Shown here: one piece after another, positions 1 to 9,196 of the stretch
Numbering within the stretch: position 1 is the first letter of the stretch
Layout: the number at the start of each line of letters is the position of its first letter
From: Corynebacterium oculi
Lineage (GTDB): Bacteria > Actinomycetota > Actinomycetes > Mycobacteriales > Mycobacteriaceae
Assembly: GCF_001412105.1 (NCBI RefSeq)
Contig: NZ_LKST01000001.1
Span: forward strand, 124,001 to 188,000
Direction: 5' to 3'
Length of the DNA: 64,000 bases
The notes under the pieces: model-generated
The model's input: only the letters and a program-made list of their open reading frames with translations
Databases searched by the model: none
What the model was told of the DNA's origin: nothing
Program-made: the position numbers and the translations under genes

Positions 1-2
1 GC

Positions 3-946
3 GAGATTCTGCCGCCCGGTGTGGCCTATGACCTGGCCCTCATCGTGGCGCGCAGCGCCGGGGTGGACAGGGCCGTGGAGTTCTACGCTGACCTCGCGGC
101 GGAGGAACCCGCCCAGGAAACCCCGGCCCTGCGCGCGGCGCGGCACTGGGCCTGGCAGCTGGCCACGCGCCCGGCCTCCGCCAATGCGCTTGACATAGCC
201 GACCTGCCCGGCAGGGGTGGACCCCGGATCAGGTGGTGGCGATGGCGCAATTGATCGGCTTCGTGGCCTTTCAGGTGCGCGTGATCCACGGGCTGCGGGT
301 GCTGGCGGGGGCGTCGCCTGTTGCTGGCTCCGGGGAGCCGGCCTTTGCCGTGCCCACCTACCCCGGAATGCACCGCCCGGCGCACTTCGTGGCGCACTCC
401 CTGGGCTGGCGGCCCTGGGTGCCCCCGGCAGAAAACCTCACCCAGGAACAACGCGCCGCCCTGATTAAACCGGAGCGGGAGAAATCCGAGTACTTCCGGC
501 TCCTGGCCCGCGACCCCCGCGCGCTGCGCGCCCGCACCCTCACCGACCTGGACATCTTCTACAACACCGAGGGCGGCCTGGGCCGCGCCGAGCGCGAACT
601 CGCCGCCACCGTGGCCTCCCGGCTCAACGGCTGCGTGTACTGCGCCTCCGTGCACGCGGGCCGCGCGATCCAGGAATCCCAGCGCGAGGCAGACATACAC
701 CGCCTGCTGGACGAGGGCGTGGCGGCTGACCTCGGCTCGCCCCAATGGAACGCGCTGCGCGACGCCGCCCGGGCGCTCACCAACACCCCGGTGACCTTTG
801 ACGCCGGGCACGTGGCGGCCCTGCGCGCGGTGGGCTTTGGCGACCTCGCGGTGGTGGACGCGATTAACTCCACCGCCTTCTTCCAATGGGCCAACCGCCT
901 CATGCTGGGGCTGGGTGAACCGGAACTCCGGCGCCGCTTCCGCTAG
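3..946 (+). pseudogene. Frameshifted alkylhydroperoxidase (CMD-domain) protein, 5' end outside window
   Basis: The first reading frame is open from the window edge to about 216 and resembles the end of the N-terminal half of the two-part CMD/alkylhydroperoxidase proteins. The second frame continues from about 218 (WTPDQVVAMAQLIGFVAFQ) to the stop at 946. It carries the AhpD-type redox motif CVYCASVH (CxxCxxxH), expected to reduce peroxides through a cysteine pair. The junction reads as one protein if a single base is restored in the G run at 214-217, so this is either a real one-base deletion or a sequencing error in a homopolymer. The gene ends 25 bases before crtB. The family assignment is confident from the motif; the substrate is unknown. 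Confidence 0.7.
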
Positions 947-958
947 AGGCTTCCGTAT

Positions 959-964
959 TAAGAT
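959..964 (+). promoter_or_regulatory. Putative -10 box of crtB
   Basis: TAAGAT lies 7 nt before the GTG start codon at 972, the spacing expected for a leaderless transcript. No Shine-Dalgarno sequence is visible in front of the GTG. No clear -35 box was found, which is common in corynebacterial promoters. Confidence 0.35.
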
Positions 965-971
965 ACGGCGA

Positions 972-1844
972 GTGAACACCAGCCGCCTAGAGTTCTTCGA
1001 CTCCCTCGCCACCCGCGCCAGCGCCCGGGTGCTGGCGGCGTATTCCTCCAGCTTCTCGCTGGCCACGCGGCTGCTGGGCCGCCGCGAGCGCGCCGATATT
1101 CGCGCGCTCTACGCGATGGTGCGCGTGGCCGATGAGATCGTGGACGGGGTGGGGGAGGAGGCCGGAATAGACGTGGCGGCCTGCCTGGACTCCTATGAGC
1201 AGGCGGCGTTGGCGGCCATGCGCAGCCGCTTTTCCCCTGACCCCGTGCTCCATGCTTTTGGCCTCACCGCCCGCCGCTGCGGATTCGAGGAGGAATGGGT
1301 GCGAGCCTTCTTTGCCTCCATGTGCGCCGACATTGCTGCCTGCCTCATGAAGCCGCGCCCCATGAATAAGGCGGAGTTTGAGCGCTACGTGTACGGCTCC
1401 GCCGAGGTGATCGGACTGATGTGCGTGGCGGTTTTCGTGCAGGGTTTAGAGGTAGCGCCGCACGACTACGAGGTCATGCAGGCTTCCGCTCGTAGGCTGG
1501 GCGCGGCCTTTCAAAAGGTGAACTTCCTGCGCGACCTCGGGGACGACGCTCAACGGCTGGGGCGGCGATATTACCCCGTTCCCCTGACCGAGGCGGACAA
1601 GAGGGAGATCGTGCGGGACATTCGGGCCGATCTGGCCGTCGCGGAACCGGGCCTGGCTCTCTTACCCCGGGGCGCGCGCCGGGCGGTGCGCCTGGCCCGC
1701 GACGTGTATGCGGAACTGCTGGATACCCTGGAACACACCCCGGCAGCGGAAATTACCCGGCGGCGCGTGCGGGTGCCCGCACGGCGCAAGTGGTGGCTGG
1801 CGGGGCGGGGCCTGACGGCCGCGCGCGGCGGCCCGGTATCCTGA
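972..1844 (+). CDS. crtB: Phytoene/squalene synthase family protein
   Basis: A 290-residue trans-isoprenyl diphosphate synthase of the head-to-head type. It would condense two prenyl diphosphates (geranylgeranyl or farnesyl) into phytoene or a C30 analogue. Both aspartate-rich motifs that bind magnesium-diphosphate are visible: DEIVD at about residue 53 and NFLRDLGDD at about residue 182. GTG at 972 is chosen because homology begins there (FFDSLATRASARVLAAYSSSFSLATRLL) and a -10 box sits just upstream. The open frame extends back to 798 but that part overlaps the preceding gene. crtI follows 1.5 kb downstream. No crtE (prenyl diphosphate synthase) lies in the window, so the chain length of the product is undecided. 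Confidence 0.9.
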   Translation: MNTSRLEFFDSLATRASARVLAAYSSSFSLATRLLGRRERADIRALYAMVRVADEIVDGVGEEAGIDVAACLDSYEQAALAAMRSRFSPDPVLHAFGLTARRCGFEEEWVRAFFASMCADIAACLMKPRPMNKAEFERYVYGSAEVIGLMCVAVFVQGLEVAPHDYEVMQASARRLGAAFQKVNFLRDLGDDAQRLGRRYYPVPLTEADKREIVRDIRADLAVAEPGLALLPRGARRAVRLARDVYAELLDTLEHTPAAEITRRRVRVPARRKWWLAGRGLTAARGGPVS

Positions 1845-1874
1845 ACCCGAACTGAAGAAAAAAGGGAGTTGAGC

Positions 1875-2294
1875 ATGAGCAAGATCAGTATCCAAACGGT
1901 GGTGCCGGCTCCCGCGGGCCGAGCGTATGCCTATTACACGGAGCCACGGCACATCGTGCGCTGGAACTATGCCGACGAGAGTTGGCATTGCCCGGAGGCC
2001 ATCAACGATCTACAGGTGGGTGGGCGCTATTACGCGCGCATGGAAGCAAAAGACGCGAGCATGGGCTTTGACTTCTACGGCACATACACGCAGGTGCAGG
2101 AGGGGGAATCGTTCACCTACGAGCTGGAGGACGGCCGAGCGGTGATGGTGCAGTTCCAAGAAACGGAGCAGGGCACCCGCGTGGAGGTGGAATTCGACCC
2201 CGAGCAGGAAAATAGCGAGGACTTTCAGCGCGCGGGCTGGCAGGCCATTCTGGATAACTACGCAGCCTACGTGGGGTATGAGGAATCCGCTTAG
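1875..2294 (+). CDS. SRPBCC (AHSA1-like) domain protein
   Basis: A 139-residue START/Bet v1-like protein of the Activator of Hsp90 ATPase homologue 1 type (residues 1-138: ISIQTVVPAPAGRAYAYYTEP, then WNYADESWHCPEA, then VGGRYYARM). Such proteins fold into a hydrophobic cavity, and their ligands are rarely known. ATG at 1875 is preceded by AAAGGGAG at 1861-1868. The gene starts 30 nt after crtB in the same direction, so the two are probably co-transcribed. A role in handling a carotenoid or other lipid would be a guess from position only. Confidence 0.8.
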   Translation: MSKISIQTVVPAPAGRAYAYYTEPRHIVRWNYADESWHCPEAINDLQVGGRYYARMEAKDASMGFDFYGTYTQVQEGESFTYELEDGRAVMVQFQETEQGTRVEVEFDPEQENSEDFQRAGWQAILDNYAAYVGYEESA

Positions 2295-2328
2295 TTGGCC
2301 TTGGGGGAAAGCGTACCGCCCCACACCC

Positions 2329-3312
2329 CTACACTTTCACCACCATCTTCCCCTTGTTGCCGCCGCGCATCATGGTGAGAAACGCCTCCACGGCGTTGTC
2401 CAGGCCCTCCACCACGGTTTCCTCGTACACTAGTTTTCCCTCCCGCAGCCACGGGATCACCTTGCCCAGGAACTCGGGCGCGATGTCTAAGTGATCGCCC
2501 AGGGTGAAGCCCTCCATGCGCAGGGACTTCTTCACGATCTCCGTCATGTTCCGGGGCCCGGCCTCGGGTTTTTCCAGGTTGTATTGGCTGATCATGCCGC
2601 ATTCCACCAGGCGGCCAAAGCGGTTCATCGCCCCGATGGCGGCTTCTAGGTGATCCCCGCCCACGTTGTCAAAGTACACGTCGATTCCGGCCGGGAGTTG
2701 ATCCGCAATGGGAGCGGCCTTGTAATCCAGGGCAATATCAAAGCCGTAGCGGTCGGTGAGCATGGCGGTCTTTTCCGGGCCGCCGGCGGAGCCGATGATC
2801 TTCCCCGCTCCGAGCAGGCGGGCGATCTGTCCCACGGCGCTGCCCACGGCCCCGGCGGCCCCGGAGACGAATACCGTCTCTCCGGGCTTGAGGTTGCCGA
2901 TCCGGGTCAGCCCGGCGTAGGCGGTCATGCCGGTGATTCCGAGGATTCCGAGGTAGGCGGAGGGGGAGAGGGAGCCGTCTACGGCGCGGAACTCTTCGGC
3001 GGGGCCCTGGGCTACGTCGCGCCAGCCTTGCTGGTGGGTGACCAGGGTGCCCTCGGGTAGGTCTTCGGCCTGGGAGGCCACCACGAGCCCCACGGCGGAG
3101 CCGGTCATGGGGGCGTCGAGGGCAAAGGGCGGGATGTAGCTGGGGGCGTCGCTCATGCGTCCGCGCATGTAGGGGTCCACGGAGATGTATTCGTTGCGTA
3201 CGCGCACCTTGCCCGGTTCTAGCTCGGGGAGTTCGGCGCGCACCGTGCGGAAGTTCTCCGGCTGCGGCCAGCCGGTGGGGCGGGAGGCGAGGTGAATCTG
3301 ATTGCTGTGCAT
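2329..3312 (-). CDS. NADPH-dependent medium-chain oxidoreductase (CurA/2-alkenal reductase-like)
   Basis: A 327-residue zinc-free medium-chain dehydrogenase/reductase. The N-terminal GroES-like part has VDPYMRGRM, typical of the leukotriene B4 dehydrogenase/CurA group; the Rossmann part has the AAGAVGSAVGQIARLLGA nucleotide site near residues 152-170. Members reduce the carbon-carbon double bond of enones and alkenals with NADPH. The ATG at 3312 lies 24 bases from the ATG of crtI on the other strand, so the two genes share one very short divergent control region. It interrupts the crtB-crtI order on the opposite strand. Confidence 0.88.
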   Translation of the reverse strand: MHSNQIHLASRPTGWPQPENFRTVRAELPELEPGKVRVRNEYISVDPYMRGRMSDAPSYIPPFALDAPMTGSAVGLVVASQAEDLPEGTLVTHQQGWRDVAQGPAEEFRAVDGSLSPSAYLGILGITGMTAYAGLTRIGNLKPGETVFVSGAAGAVGSAVGQIARLLGAGKIIGSAGGPEKTAMLTDRYGFDIALDYKAAPIADQLPAGIDVYFDNVGGDHLEAAIGAMNRFGRLVECGMISQYNLEKPEAGPRNMTEIVKKSLRMEGFTLGDHLDIAPEFLGKVIPWLREGKLVYEETVVEGLDNAVEAFLTMMRGGNKGKMVVKV

Positions 3313-3336
3313 GGGGCACGATCTTAGGCTTCTAGA

Positions 3337-4824
3337 ATGGTGAGCATGGCAGGCGGGCGTGTGGTGGTTATTGGCGCCGGCGTGGCGGGCCTGGCCACGG
3401 CGGCGTTATTGGCGCGTAAGGGGTACCGGGTCACGCTGTGTGAGAAGAACGCGGAGATCGGCGGGCGCGCCGGTTCCTTGGACGTGGCGGGGTTTCGCTT
3501 TGATACCGGCCCGAGCTGGTACCTCATGCCGGAGGCCTACGAGCGCTTTTTCGCCCACTTTGGCACCACCCCGGAGCGCGAGTATGGCCTGACCCGCCTT
3601 GATCCCGCATACCAGGTTTTCCACGGCGAGCGCCGAGTGGAGGTACGCACCGGGGAGGCGGAGGAGCTTTTCGACGCCGTCGAGCCCGGCTCCGGAGCGC
3701 GCCTGCGGGCTTACCTCGATAGCGCCTCCGATGCCTATCGCATCGCCCTGGAGACCTTCCTCTACACCACCTTTGAGCACCCCCTGCGGCTGCTTACCCC
3801 GGAGGTGCGGGCTCAGATACCGCGTTTGGTGGGGTTGCTCACCCGGCCGCTATCGGCAAAGACCTCGCGGGTGGCGCGTGATCCGCTGCTGCGTCAGATC
3901 CTGGAATACCCGGCGATGTTCCTTTCCTCCCGCCCGGAGCGCATTCCCTCTCTCTATCACCTGATGAGCCACACGGATTTGCGCCAGGGGGTGTGGTATC
4001 CCACGGGCGGTTTTTATGCCATTGTGGAGTCGATGGCGCGCCTGGCCCAGGAGGCCGGGGCGAGCCTGCGCCTTGGCTGCGAGGTTACCGGGGTGGAAGT
4101 GCGTGCTCGGCGGGTGCGGGGGGTGCACACCGGCCAGGGTTTCTATGCCGCCGACGCCGTGGTGAGCGCAGCCGATCTCCATCACACGGAGACCGCGCTG
4201 CTCCCACCCGAGGTGCGCTCCTATCCGCCGCGGTGGTGGAGGCGGCGCGAACCGGGCCCTTCGGTGGTGCTGGCGCTGCTGGGGGTGCGCGGGGCGCTGC
4301 CCGGCCTCCGGCATCATAATCTGTTGCTTTCCCCGGACTGGCGGCCGGACTTCGATGCGGTGTTTGAGGGCACGGGTGCCTCGCGTTCCCTTTATGTGTG
4401 TAAGCCCTCGGCCACCGATCCGCACGTGGCCCCGGCGGGGCACGAGAATCTCTTTGTGCTTGTTCCCGCTCCGGCGCGCGCCGCCCTGGGGCGGGGGAGC
4501 GCCTTTGGGGAGCCTGGCGGCGAGGTGGAGGCGATCGCGGATTGCGCTATCGAACAGGTGGCGCGGGCGGCGGGGGCTCCTGATTTGCGGGATCGGATCG
4601 TGGTGCGCCGGACGCTGGGGCCGGGGGATTTTGCGGGCCGATATTATGCCTGGAGCGCGGGGGCAATCGGTCCCGCACACACCCTGAAACAATCAGCTTT
4701 TCTTCGGGGTTCACAGGTATCTCACAAGGTTACGGGTCTTTTCTATGCCGGTGCTACCACCCTGCCAGGGGTGGGGGTGCCGATGTGTCTTATTTCCGCC
4801 GAGAACATCCTTCAGTGGCTCTAG
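3337..4824 (+). CDS. crtI: Phytoene desaturase family FAD oxidoreductase
   Basis: A 495-residue CrtI-type flavoprotein. The N-terminal FAD dinucleotide site (VVVIGAGVAGLATAALLARKGYRVTLCEKN), the GGRAGS signature and the C-terminal FAYAG-like region (LFYAGATTLPGVGVPMCLISAENI) are present, and the length is usual for the family. It would introduce conjugated double bonds into the CrtB product at the membrane. ATG at 3337 is the longest start; ATG at 3346, with GGTGAG just before it, is an alternative. The absence of later carotenoid genes leaves the end product open. Confidence 0.9.
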   Translation: MVSMAGGRVVVIGAGVAGLATAALLARKGYRVTLCEKNAEIGGRAGSLDVAGFRFDTGPSWYLMPEAYERFFAHFGTTPEREYGLTRLDPAYQVFHGERRVEVRTGEAEELFDAVEPGSGARLRAYLDSASDAYRIALETFLYTTFEHPLRLLTPEVRAQIPRLVGLLTRPLSAKTSRVARDPLLRQILEYPAMFLSSRPERIPSLYHLMSHTDLRQGVWYPTGGFYAIVESMARLAQEAGASLRLGCEVTGVEVRARRVRGVHTGQGFYAADAVVSAADLHHTETALLPPEVRSYPPRWWRRREPGPSVVLALLGVRGALPGLRHHNLLLSPDWRPDFDAVFEGTGASRSLYVCKPSATDPHVAPAGHENLFVLVPAPARAALGRGSAFGEPGGEVEAIADCAIEQVARAAGAPDLRDRIVVRRTLGPGDFAGRYYAWSAGAIGPAHTLKQSAFLRGSQVSHKVTGLFYAGATTLPGVGVPMCLISAENILQWL

Positions 4825-5041
4825 GCACCCCCATATAGGGGTAAAATTCTTGTGTTGTGTGCAATACATGTAACACCCTCCGAGGAGGTGGGAATATAAA
4901 GGTCATAGCGTGAATCCTCGGTGAGGGTGCCCTGACGTGCGCGGGGTGAAAAATGCCTATGAAACCCGGCCGTCGGAGGTGCTCAGACGTCATATGCAAA
5001 ATTGTTCATGTATTGGTAGCGTGATACGGGTGCCTGAACGG

Positions 5042-5761
5042 ATGCCGAGAAAGAGTCCTGCGTACGTCATCATCGCAGATGAAATGAGAACCTGGATCGA
5101 ACGCGGCGATTACGCCCCAGGCGACAAGCTGCCCAACGAGCGGCAACTTGTTGAAGAGTTTGGGGTGGCCCGCATGACGGTTCGCCATGCCTTAGATATT
5201 CTTCAAATGGAAGCGTTGATTGATCGGCGGCGCGGTCGCACCGGCGGCACCTTCGTCAAGGGAGTGCCGCCCACGGTGGAACTAACCCGCCTGGAGGGGC
5301 TGATGATTCAGCTCCGACAGCGCGGCCTTTCCGTGTACTCCAAGGTGCTCAGCGCCACCATGATGGAGGCCACCGTGCGCATATCGCAGTCCCTTCACCT
5401 GCCGCCGCACGCCCCGGTGCTGAACATCGTGCGCCTGCGCTCGGTGGATACCACCCCGCTGCTCATTGAGAACAGCTATTACCCGGCGGATTTGGTGCCG
5501 GGAATGCTGGAGGAGGACCTCACGGGTTCCCTCTACGAACTCATGCAGAAGCGCTGGGACATGGCCCCCTCCCGCAAGTGGGAGATCATTAGCCCCGGGA
5601 TCCCCTCCCAATCGGAGCAGACGCACCTGAATATCCCGCGCAACGTGCCCATCATGCGCATTCAGCGCGTGGCTCAATCCAAGGACGGCAGCTACGTGGA
5701 ATACTCCGACGACGCCGTGCGCTCGGACATCGCCAAGATCAAGGTGGTGACGGAGGAATAA
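5042..5761 (+). CDS. GntR/HutC-family transcriptional regulator
   Basis: A 239-residue regulator with an N-terminal winged helix (GDKLPNERQLVEEFGVARMTVRHALDIL, residues about 30-60) followed by a UTRA ligand-binding domain to the C-terminus. HutC-type proteins bind sugar phosphates, histidine derivatives or other small ligands; the effector here cannot be told. ATG at 5042 is chosen because the domain begins a few residues later. GTG at 5030, 7 nt behind TAGCGT, would fit a leaderless start, and the frame is open back to 4937. The upstream stretch 4825-5029 contains an imperfect inverted repeat at about 4851-4875 (GTGTT...AACAC) that could be its operator. Confidence 0.85.
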   Translation: MPRKSPAYVIIADEMRTWIERGDYAPGDKLPNERQLVEEFGVARMTVRHALDILQMEALIDRRRGRTGGTFVKGVPPTVELTRLEGLMIQLRQRGLSVYSKVLSATMMEATVRISQSLHLPPHAPVLNIVRLRSVDTTPLLIENSYYPADLVPGMLEEDLTGSLYELMQKRWDMAPSRKWEIISPGIPSQSEQTHLNIPRNVPIMRIQRVAQSKDGSYVEYSDDAVRSDIAKIKVVTEE

Positions 5762-5776
5762 CCTCCGCCCGTACCG

Positions 5777-8344
5777 TTAAGCGGCGTCCACCCCGCGCAG
5801 CCGAATGATGCGGGCCACGCGATCCCGGTTCTCCAGGATCAGGCGGCGCAGGCCGGGGGAGGAGGTGGCCTCAATCAGGCTGTCCGCGCGCCCGAGCGCC
5901 TCGGGGGTGGCGTCCCAGAACGGGTAGAGGCCGATCAAGGTGCGCTGCGCCATCTCCGAACTCAGGCGCTCCCACACCTGCGGGGCCACCGCAAAATACT
6001 CCTGGTTGAACTGCTCCAGCAACGGGGCGGAATCCGGCCAGGTCAGCCCCGCCATCTTAGAGCGGGAATCAAGGTTAGACATATCCCCGGCCACCAGCTC
6101 ATCAAAAATCTTGCGCTTGATACCCGCCTCCGGTATGGCCGCGTGCGCGCGGAGCGCCGCCTGCGCGCCGGAGGAGGTGCGATCCACCGCGTTGAGTTCC
6201 GCGATGGCCACCCGTGGGGCCTCCCCGGTGCCCAGATCCCCGTGCGCGATCACGGCGGTGAGCGCCAGCCAGCGCAGGTCGGTCTCCGTCTCTGGGTTCT
6301 CATAGAGGCGGCGCAGGTAGCGCGCGGCCTCCTCGGTGAGCGGGGCGGAGGTGAGCTGGTGGGCAAAGATCAGCGCGGCGGCCTGGTTGTCCTGCTGGGC
6401 GCCCGCCACGAGCAGGGAGGAAAGCACCTCCCGGCCCTCGGTATCGGCCCAGGTGGGATCGGCATACAGTGTGACCGCCGCCGTGGCCTGGGCCAGGATC
6501 TTCTCCAGCACGGCCAGCTCGGTCTCCTGCACCGCGCCGCGCGCCACCAGGGCCGCGTAATCGCGGGGGCGCATCTGTCCATCGCGCATGGCCTCCCAGG
6601 CGGCGGACCAACACAGGGTGCGGGCCATCGGGTCGGCGATCCGCTCGATGTTCTCGAGCAGGAAGCCCTGGGAAGCGTCGTCGAGCCCCATGAGGCAATA
6701 GGTGAGGTCGTCGTCGTTCACCAGCACCAGGTCCGCGGCGGGCTGGCCCGCCAGCTCGGGCACCTCGGTACGCTCCCCGTGGAGGTCCACCTCCACGCGG
6801 CGGGTGCGCACCACGGCGCCGTCGATCAGCGAGTACAGGCCCACCGCCACGCGATGGGTGCGTGGGCGCTCCTCCTGCACCACCTCGAAGGAGGAGTAGG
6901 TGCCATCGGAGACCTCAAAGCGCGGGCGCAAGCGGGACATTCCGGTGGTCTTGAGCCACTGGGAGGCCCAGCCGCTGAGGTCGCGCCCGGAGGCCTGCTC
7001 AAGGGCGCGGAGAAGGTCGTCGAAGGTGGCGTTGCCCCAGGCGTGCGCGGCAAAGTGGCGGCGCACCCCGGCAAAGAAGTTCTCCCGGCCCACGTAGGCC
7101 TGGAGCTGCTTGAGCACGGAAGCCCCCTTGGCGTAGGTGATGCCATCAAAGTTCTGCGCCACCGTCTCAATATCGGAGGCGTCCGTGGAGACGGGATGGG
7201 TGGTGGGAAGCTGATCCTGGCTATAAGCCCACGCCTTTTCCACCGCGGCGAAGGTGACCCAAGCGGTATCATACTCCGTCTCCTCCGCCTGGGAGATGGC
7301 CGAGGCCCAGGTGGCAAAGGACTCGTTGAGCCACAGATCATCCCACCAGCGCATGGTCACCAGGTCACCGAACCACATGTGCGCCAACTCGTGCAGGATC
7401 GTATCGGCGCGGCGTTCGTAGCGATAATGCGTGGGCTGGGAGGTAAACACGTACTCATCGCGAATGGTCACGCAACCGGCGTTTTCCATAGCCCCGGCGT
7501 TGAACTCCGGGACAAAAATTTGATCGTACTTGCCAAAGGGGTAGGCAAAGCCAAAGTTGCGGTGATAGAAATCAAACCCCTGCTTGGTCTCCCGGAAGAG
7601 ACGATCCGAGTCCAGGTGCGAGGCCAGCGACTTGCGGCAATACAGCCCCAGCGGCACCGTCACCTCCTGGGGCTGCCCCTCCAGGGTTTCCGGGTGATGG
7701 GTGAGGGTGCCGCGCCACGTGCTGCGCACCTCCGTGTAGGGCCCGGCGCAGATCGCCACCAGGTAGGTGGAGAGCGGGTAATCCACCGCAGAGGTGTGCG
7801 TCAGGGTGCTCTCATCGCGGCGCACCGTGTGCTGGGCGGCGTTGCCGATCACGCGCCAGTCATCCGGGGTATGCACCGTAAAGGAGTACGTGGCCTTGAG
7901 GTCGGGCTGGTCAAAACAGGCGAACATGCGCTTGGCGTCAGCCGTTTCAAACTGCGTGTACAGGTAGGTGCGGCCGTCCGCCGGATCCACAAAGCGGTGC
8001 AGGCCCTCCCCGGTGCGGGAATAGGCGCAGGTGGCCACCACCCGCAGGCTGTGCTCGCCCGGCTCCAGGCCGGTGAGCGCGATCCCGTTCTCCTCGTGAT
8101 AGGAGCCATCCGGGTGGGCGCTGGGGCGAATATCGTTGCCGTTCAGGCGCACGCCCTCCACCCGGGAGGCACGCAGGTCTAAGAACGTATCGCCGGGCTG
8201 CTTTACCGCAAACTTGACGGTGGTGGTGGAACTGAACTCCCCGGAATCGGGGTCGGTGAGATCCAGGGTGACGTCATAGTGATGCACGTCCAGCAGGGCG
8301 GCGCGGGCCTGGGCTTCCTGCTGGGTGAGGTTAATAGAGGTCAT
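5777..8344 (-). CDS. pepN: Aminopeptidase N (M1 zinc metallopeptidase)
   Basis: An 855-residue M1-family aminopeptidase removing N-terminal residues from peptides in the cytoplasm. The exopeptidase motif GAMEN is at about residue 282, the zinc motif HELAH at about 316 with the third ligand glutamate in LWLNESFATWA about 18 residues later. The C-terminal third matches the ERAP1-like helical domain. The length is that of actinobacterial PepN. It is divergent from the DsbA-like gene, with about 205 bases between the starts. A long open frame on the opposite strand (6143-8182) is a codon-composition shadow. Confidence 0.95.
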   Translation of the reverse strand: MTSINLTQQEAQARAALLDVHHYDVTLDLTDPDSGEFSSTTTVKFAVKQPGDTFLDLRASRVEGVRLNGNDIRPSAHPDGSYHEENGIALTGLEPGEHSLRVVATCAYSRTGEGLHRFVDPADGRTYLYTQFETADAKRMFACFDQPDLKATYSFTVHTPDDWRVIGNAAQHTVRRDESTLTHTSAVDYPLSTYLVAICAGPYTEVRSTWRGTLTHHPETLEGQPQEVTVPLGLYCRKSLASHLDSDRLFRETKQGFDFYHRNFGFAYPFGKYDQIFVPEFNAGAMENAGCVTIRDEYVFTSQPTHYRYERRADTILHELAHMWFGDLVTMRWWDDLWLNESFATWASAISQAEETEYDTAWVTFAAVEKAWAYSQDQLPTTHPVSTDASDIETVAQNFDGITYAKGASVLKQLQAYVGRENFFAGVRRHFAAHAWGNATFDDLLRALEQASGRDLSGWASQWLKTTGMSRLRPRFEVSDGTYSSFEVVQEERPRTHRVAVGLYSLIDGAVVRTRRVEVDLHGERTEVPELAGQPAADLVLVNDDDLTYCLMGLDDASQGFLLENIERIADPMARTLCWSAAWEAMRDGQMRPRDYAALVARGAVQETELAVLEKILAQATAAVTLYADPTWADTEGREVLSSLLVAGAQQDNQAAALIFAHQLTSAPLTEEAARYLRRLYENPETETDLRWLALTAVIAHGDLGTGEAPRVAIAELNAVDRTSSGAQAALRAHAAIPEAGIKRKIFDELVAGDMSNLDSRSKMAGLTWPDSAPLLEQFNQEYFAVAPQVWERLSSEMAQRTLIGLYPFWDATPEALGRADSLIEATSSPGLRRLILENRDRVARIIRLRGVDAA

Positions 8345-8549
8345 GGTTTTCTTCCTTGATTCTTCGTGCCGCTCTTATGGCGCCGTGATGGTGATCCCAG
8401 CGCTCTGGACGAGGTCATGGGTGGAGTCCAAGAATGGGCTGCTCCCTACCAGTTTCTGCCTACCACCGTAGCGCGCAGCCCCACCGCTCGCGGCCACGGG
8501 TGGCTATCGTGGAGAGAGTCACGCGATACAAACGATACAAGGAGTAACA

Positions 8550-9167
8550 ATGGCAACCCCCGTGACCTTTTGGTTCGACGCTTCCTGCCCGTTCTGCTGG
8601 CAGACCTCCCGGTGGATCAAAGAAGTAGAAAAAGTCCGCGACATCGAGGTGGAGTGGGTGCCCATGTCCCTCTCCGTGCTCAACGAGGGGCGCGACCTCG
8701 ACCCCGACTACATGGAAAAGATGAAGGCCAACTGGGGCCCCGCCCGCGTATTCGCGGCGGTCAAAGCCCAGGAACCCGAGAAGATCGACGCCCTCTACAC
8801 CGCGATGGGCACCATCATCCACCCCGGCTGCCAGGGCGCCAAGAAAGACTACGGCGCCTACAACGGCGTGATCGCCCAGGCTCTTGCCGAGGCAGGCCTT
8901 GACTCGGCTTACGCCCAGGTGGCGGACGGCACCGAATGGGACGCGCGCCTGCGCGAATATCACCAAGGCGCGATGGACGCCGTGGGTGACGAGGTAGGCA
9001 CCCCCGTGGTCAAGCTGGGCGAAACGGCGTTCTTCGGGCCCGTCATCACCCGCGTTCCGCAGGCCGAACAAGCCGGAGAGCTTTTCGACGCCGCCGTGAC
9101 GCTCGCCGGATACCCGTACTTCTTCGAGCTAAAGCGGACGCGGACAGAGAACCCGAGGTTCGCGTAA
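8550..9167 (+). CDS. DsbA-family oxidoreductase, mycothiol-dependent nitroreductase (Rv2466c) type
   Basis: A 205-residue thioredoxin-fold protein of the DsbA/2-hydroxychromene isomerase group. The active site CPFC is at residues 13-16, and the cis-proline loop is GTPVVKLGE. No signal peptide is present, so it is cytoplasmic. Close relatives in Mycobacteriales (Rv2466c) work with mycothiol and reduce disulfides and nitro compounds; that assignment here is by resemblance. AAGGAG at 8539-8544 precedes the ATG. A tandem CGATACAA repeat at about 8524-8540 sits just upstream. The stop overlaps the next gene's possible ATG as TAATG. Confidence 0.88.
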   Translation: MATPVTFWFDASCPFCWQTSRWIKEVEKVRDIEVEWVPMSLSVLNEGRDLDPDYMEKMKANWGPARVFAAVKAQEPEKIDALYTAMGTIIHPGCQGAKKDYGAYNGVIAQALAEAGLDSAYAQVADGTEWDARLREYHQGAMDAVGDEVGTPVVKLGETAFFGPVITRVPQAEQAGELFDAAVTLAGYPYFFELKRTRTENPRFA

Positions 9168-9196
9168 TGAAGGTTCACGTAAAGAAGGAGCCAGGA

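Noticed and set aside
6143..8182. 679-residue open frame opposite pepN
   Set aside because: It mirrors the codon pattern of pepN on the other strand, is rich in Gly, His and Arg, and has no family features.
8366..8902. 178-residue frame upstream of and across the DsbA-like gene
   Set aside because: It overlaps the start of a gene with a clear CPFC active site and ribosome-binding site; product is low quality.
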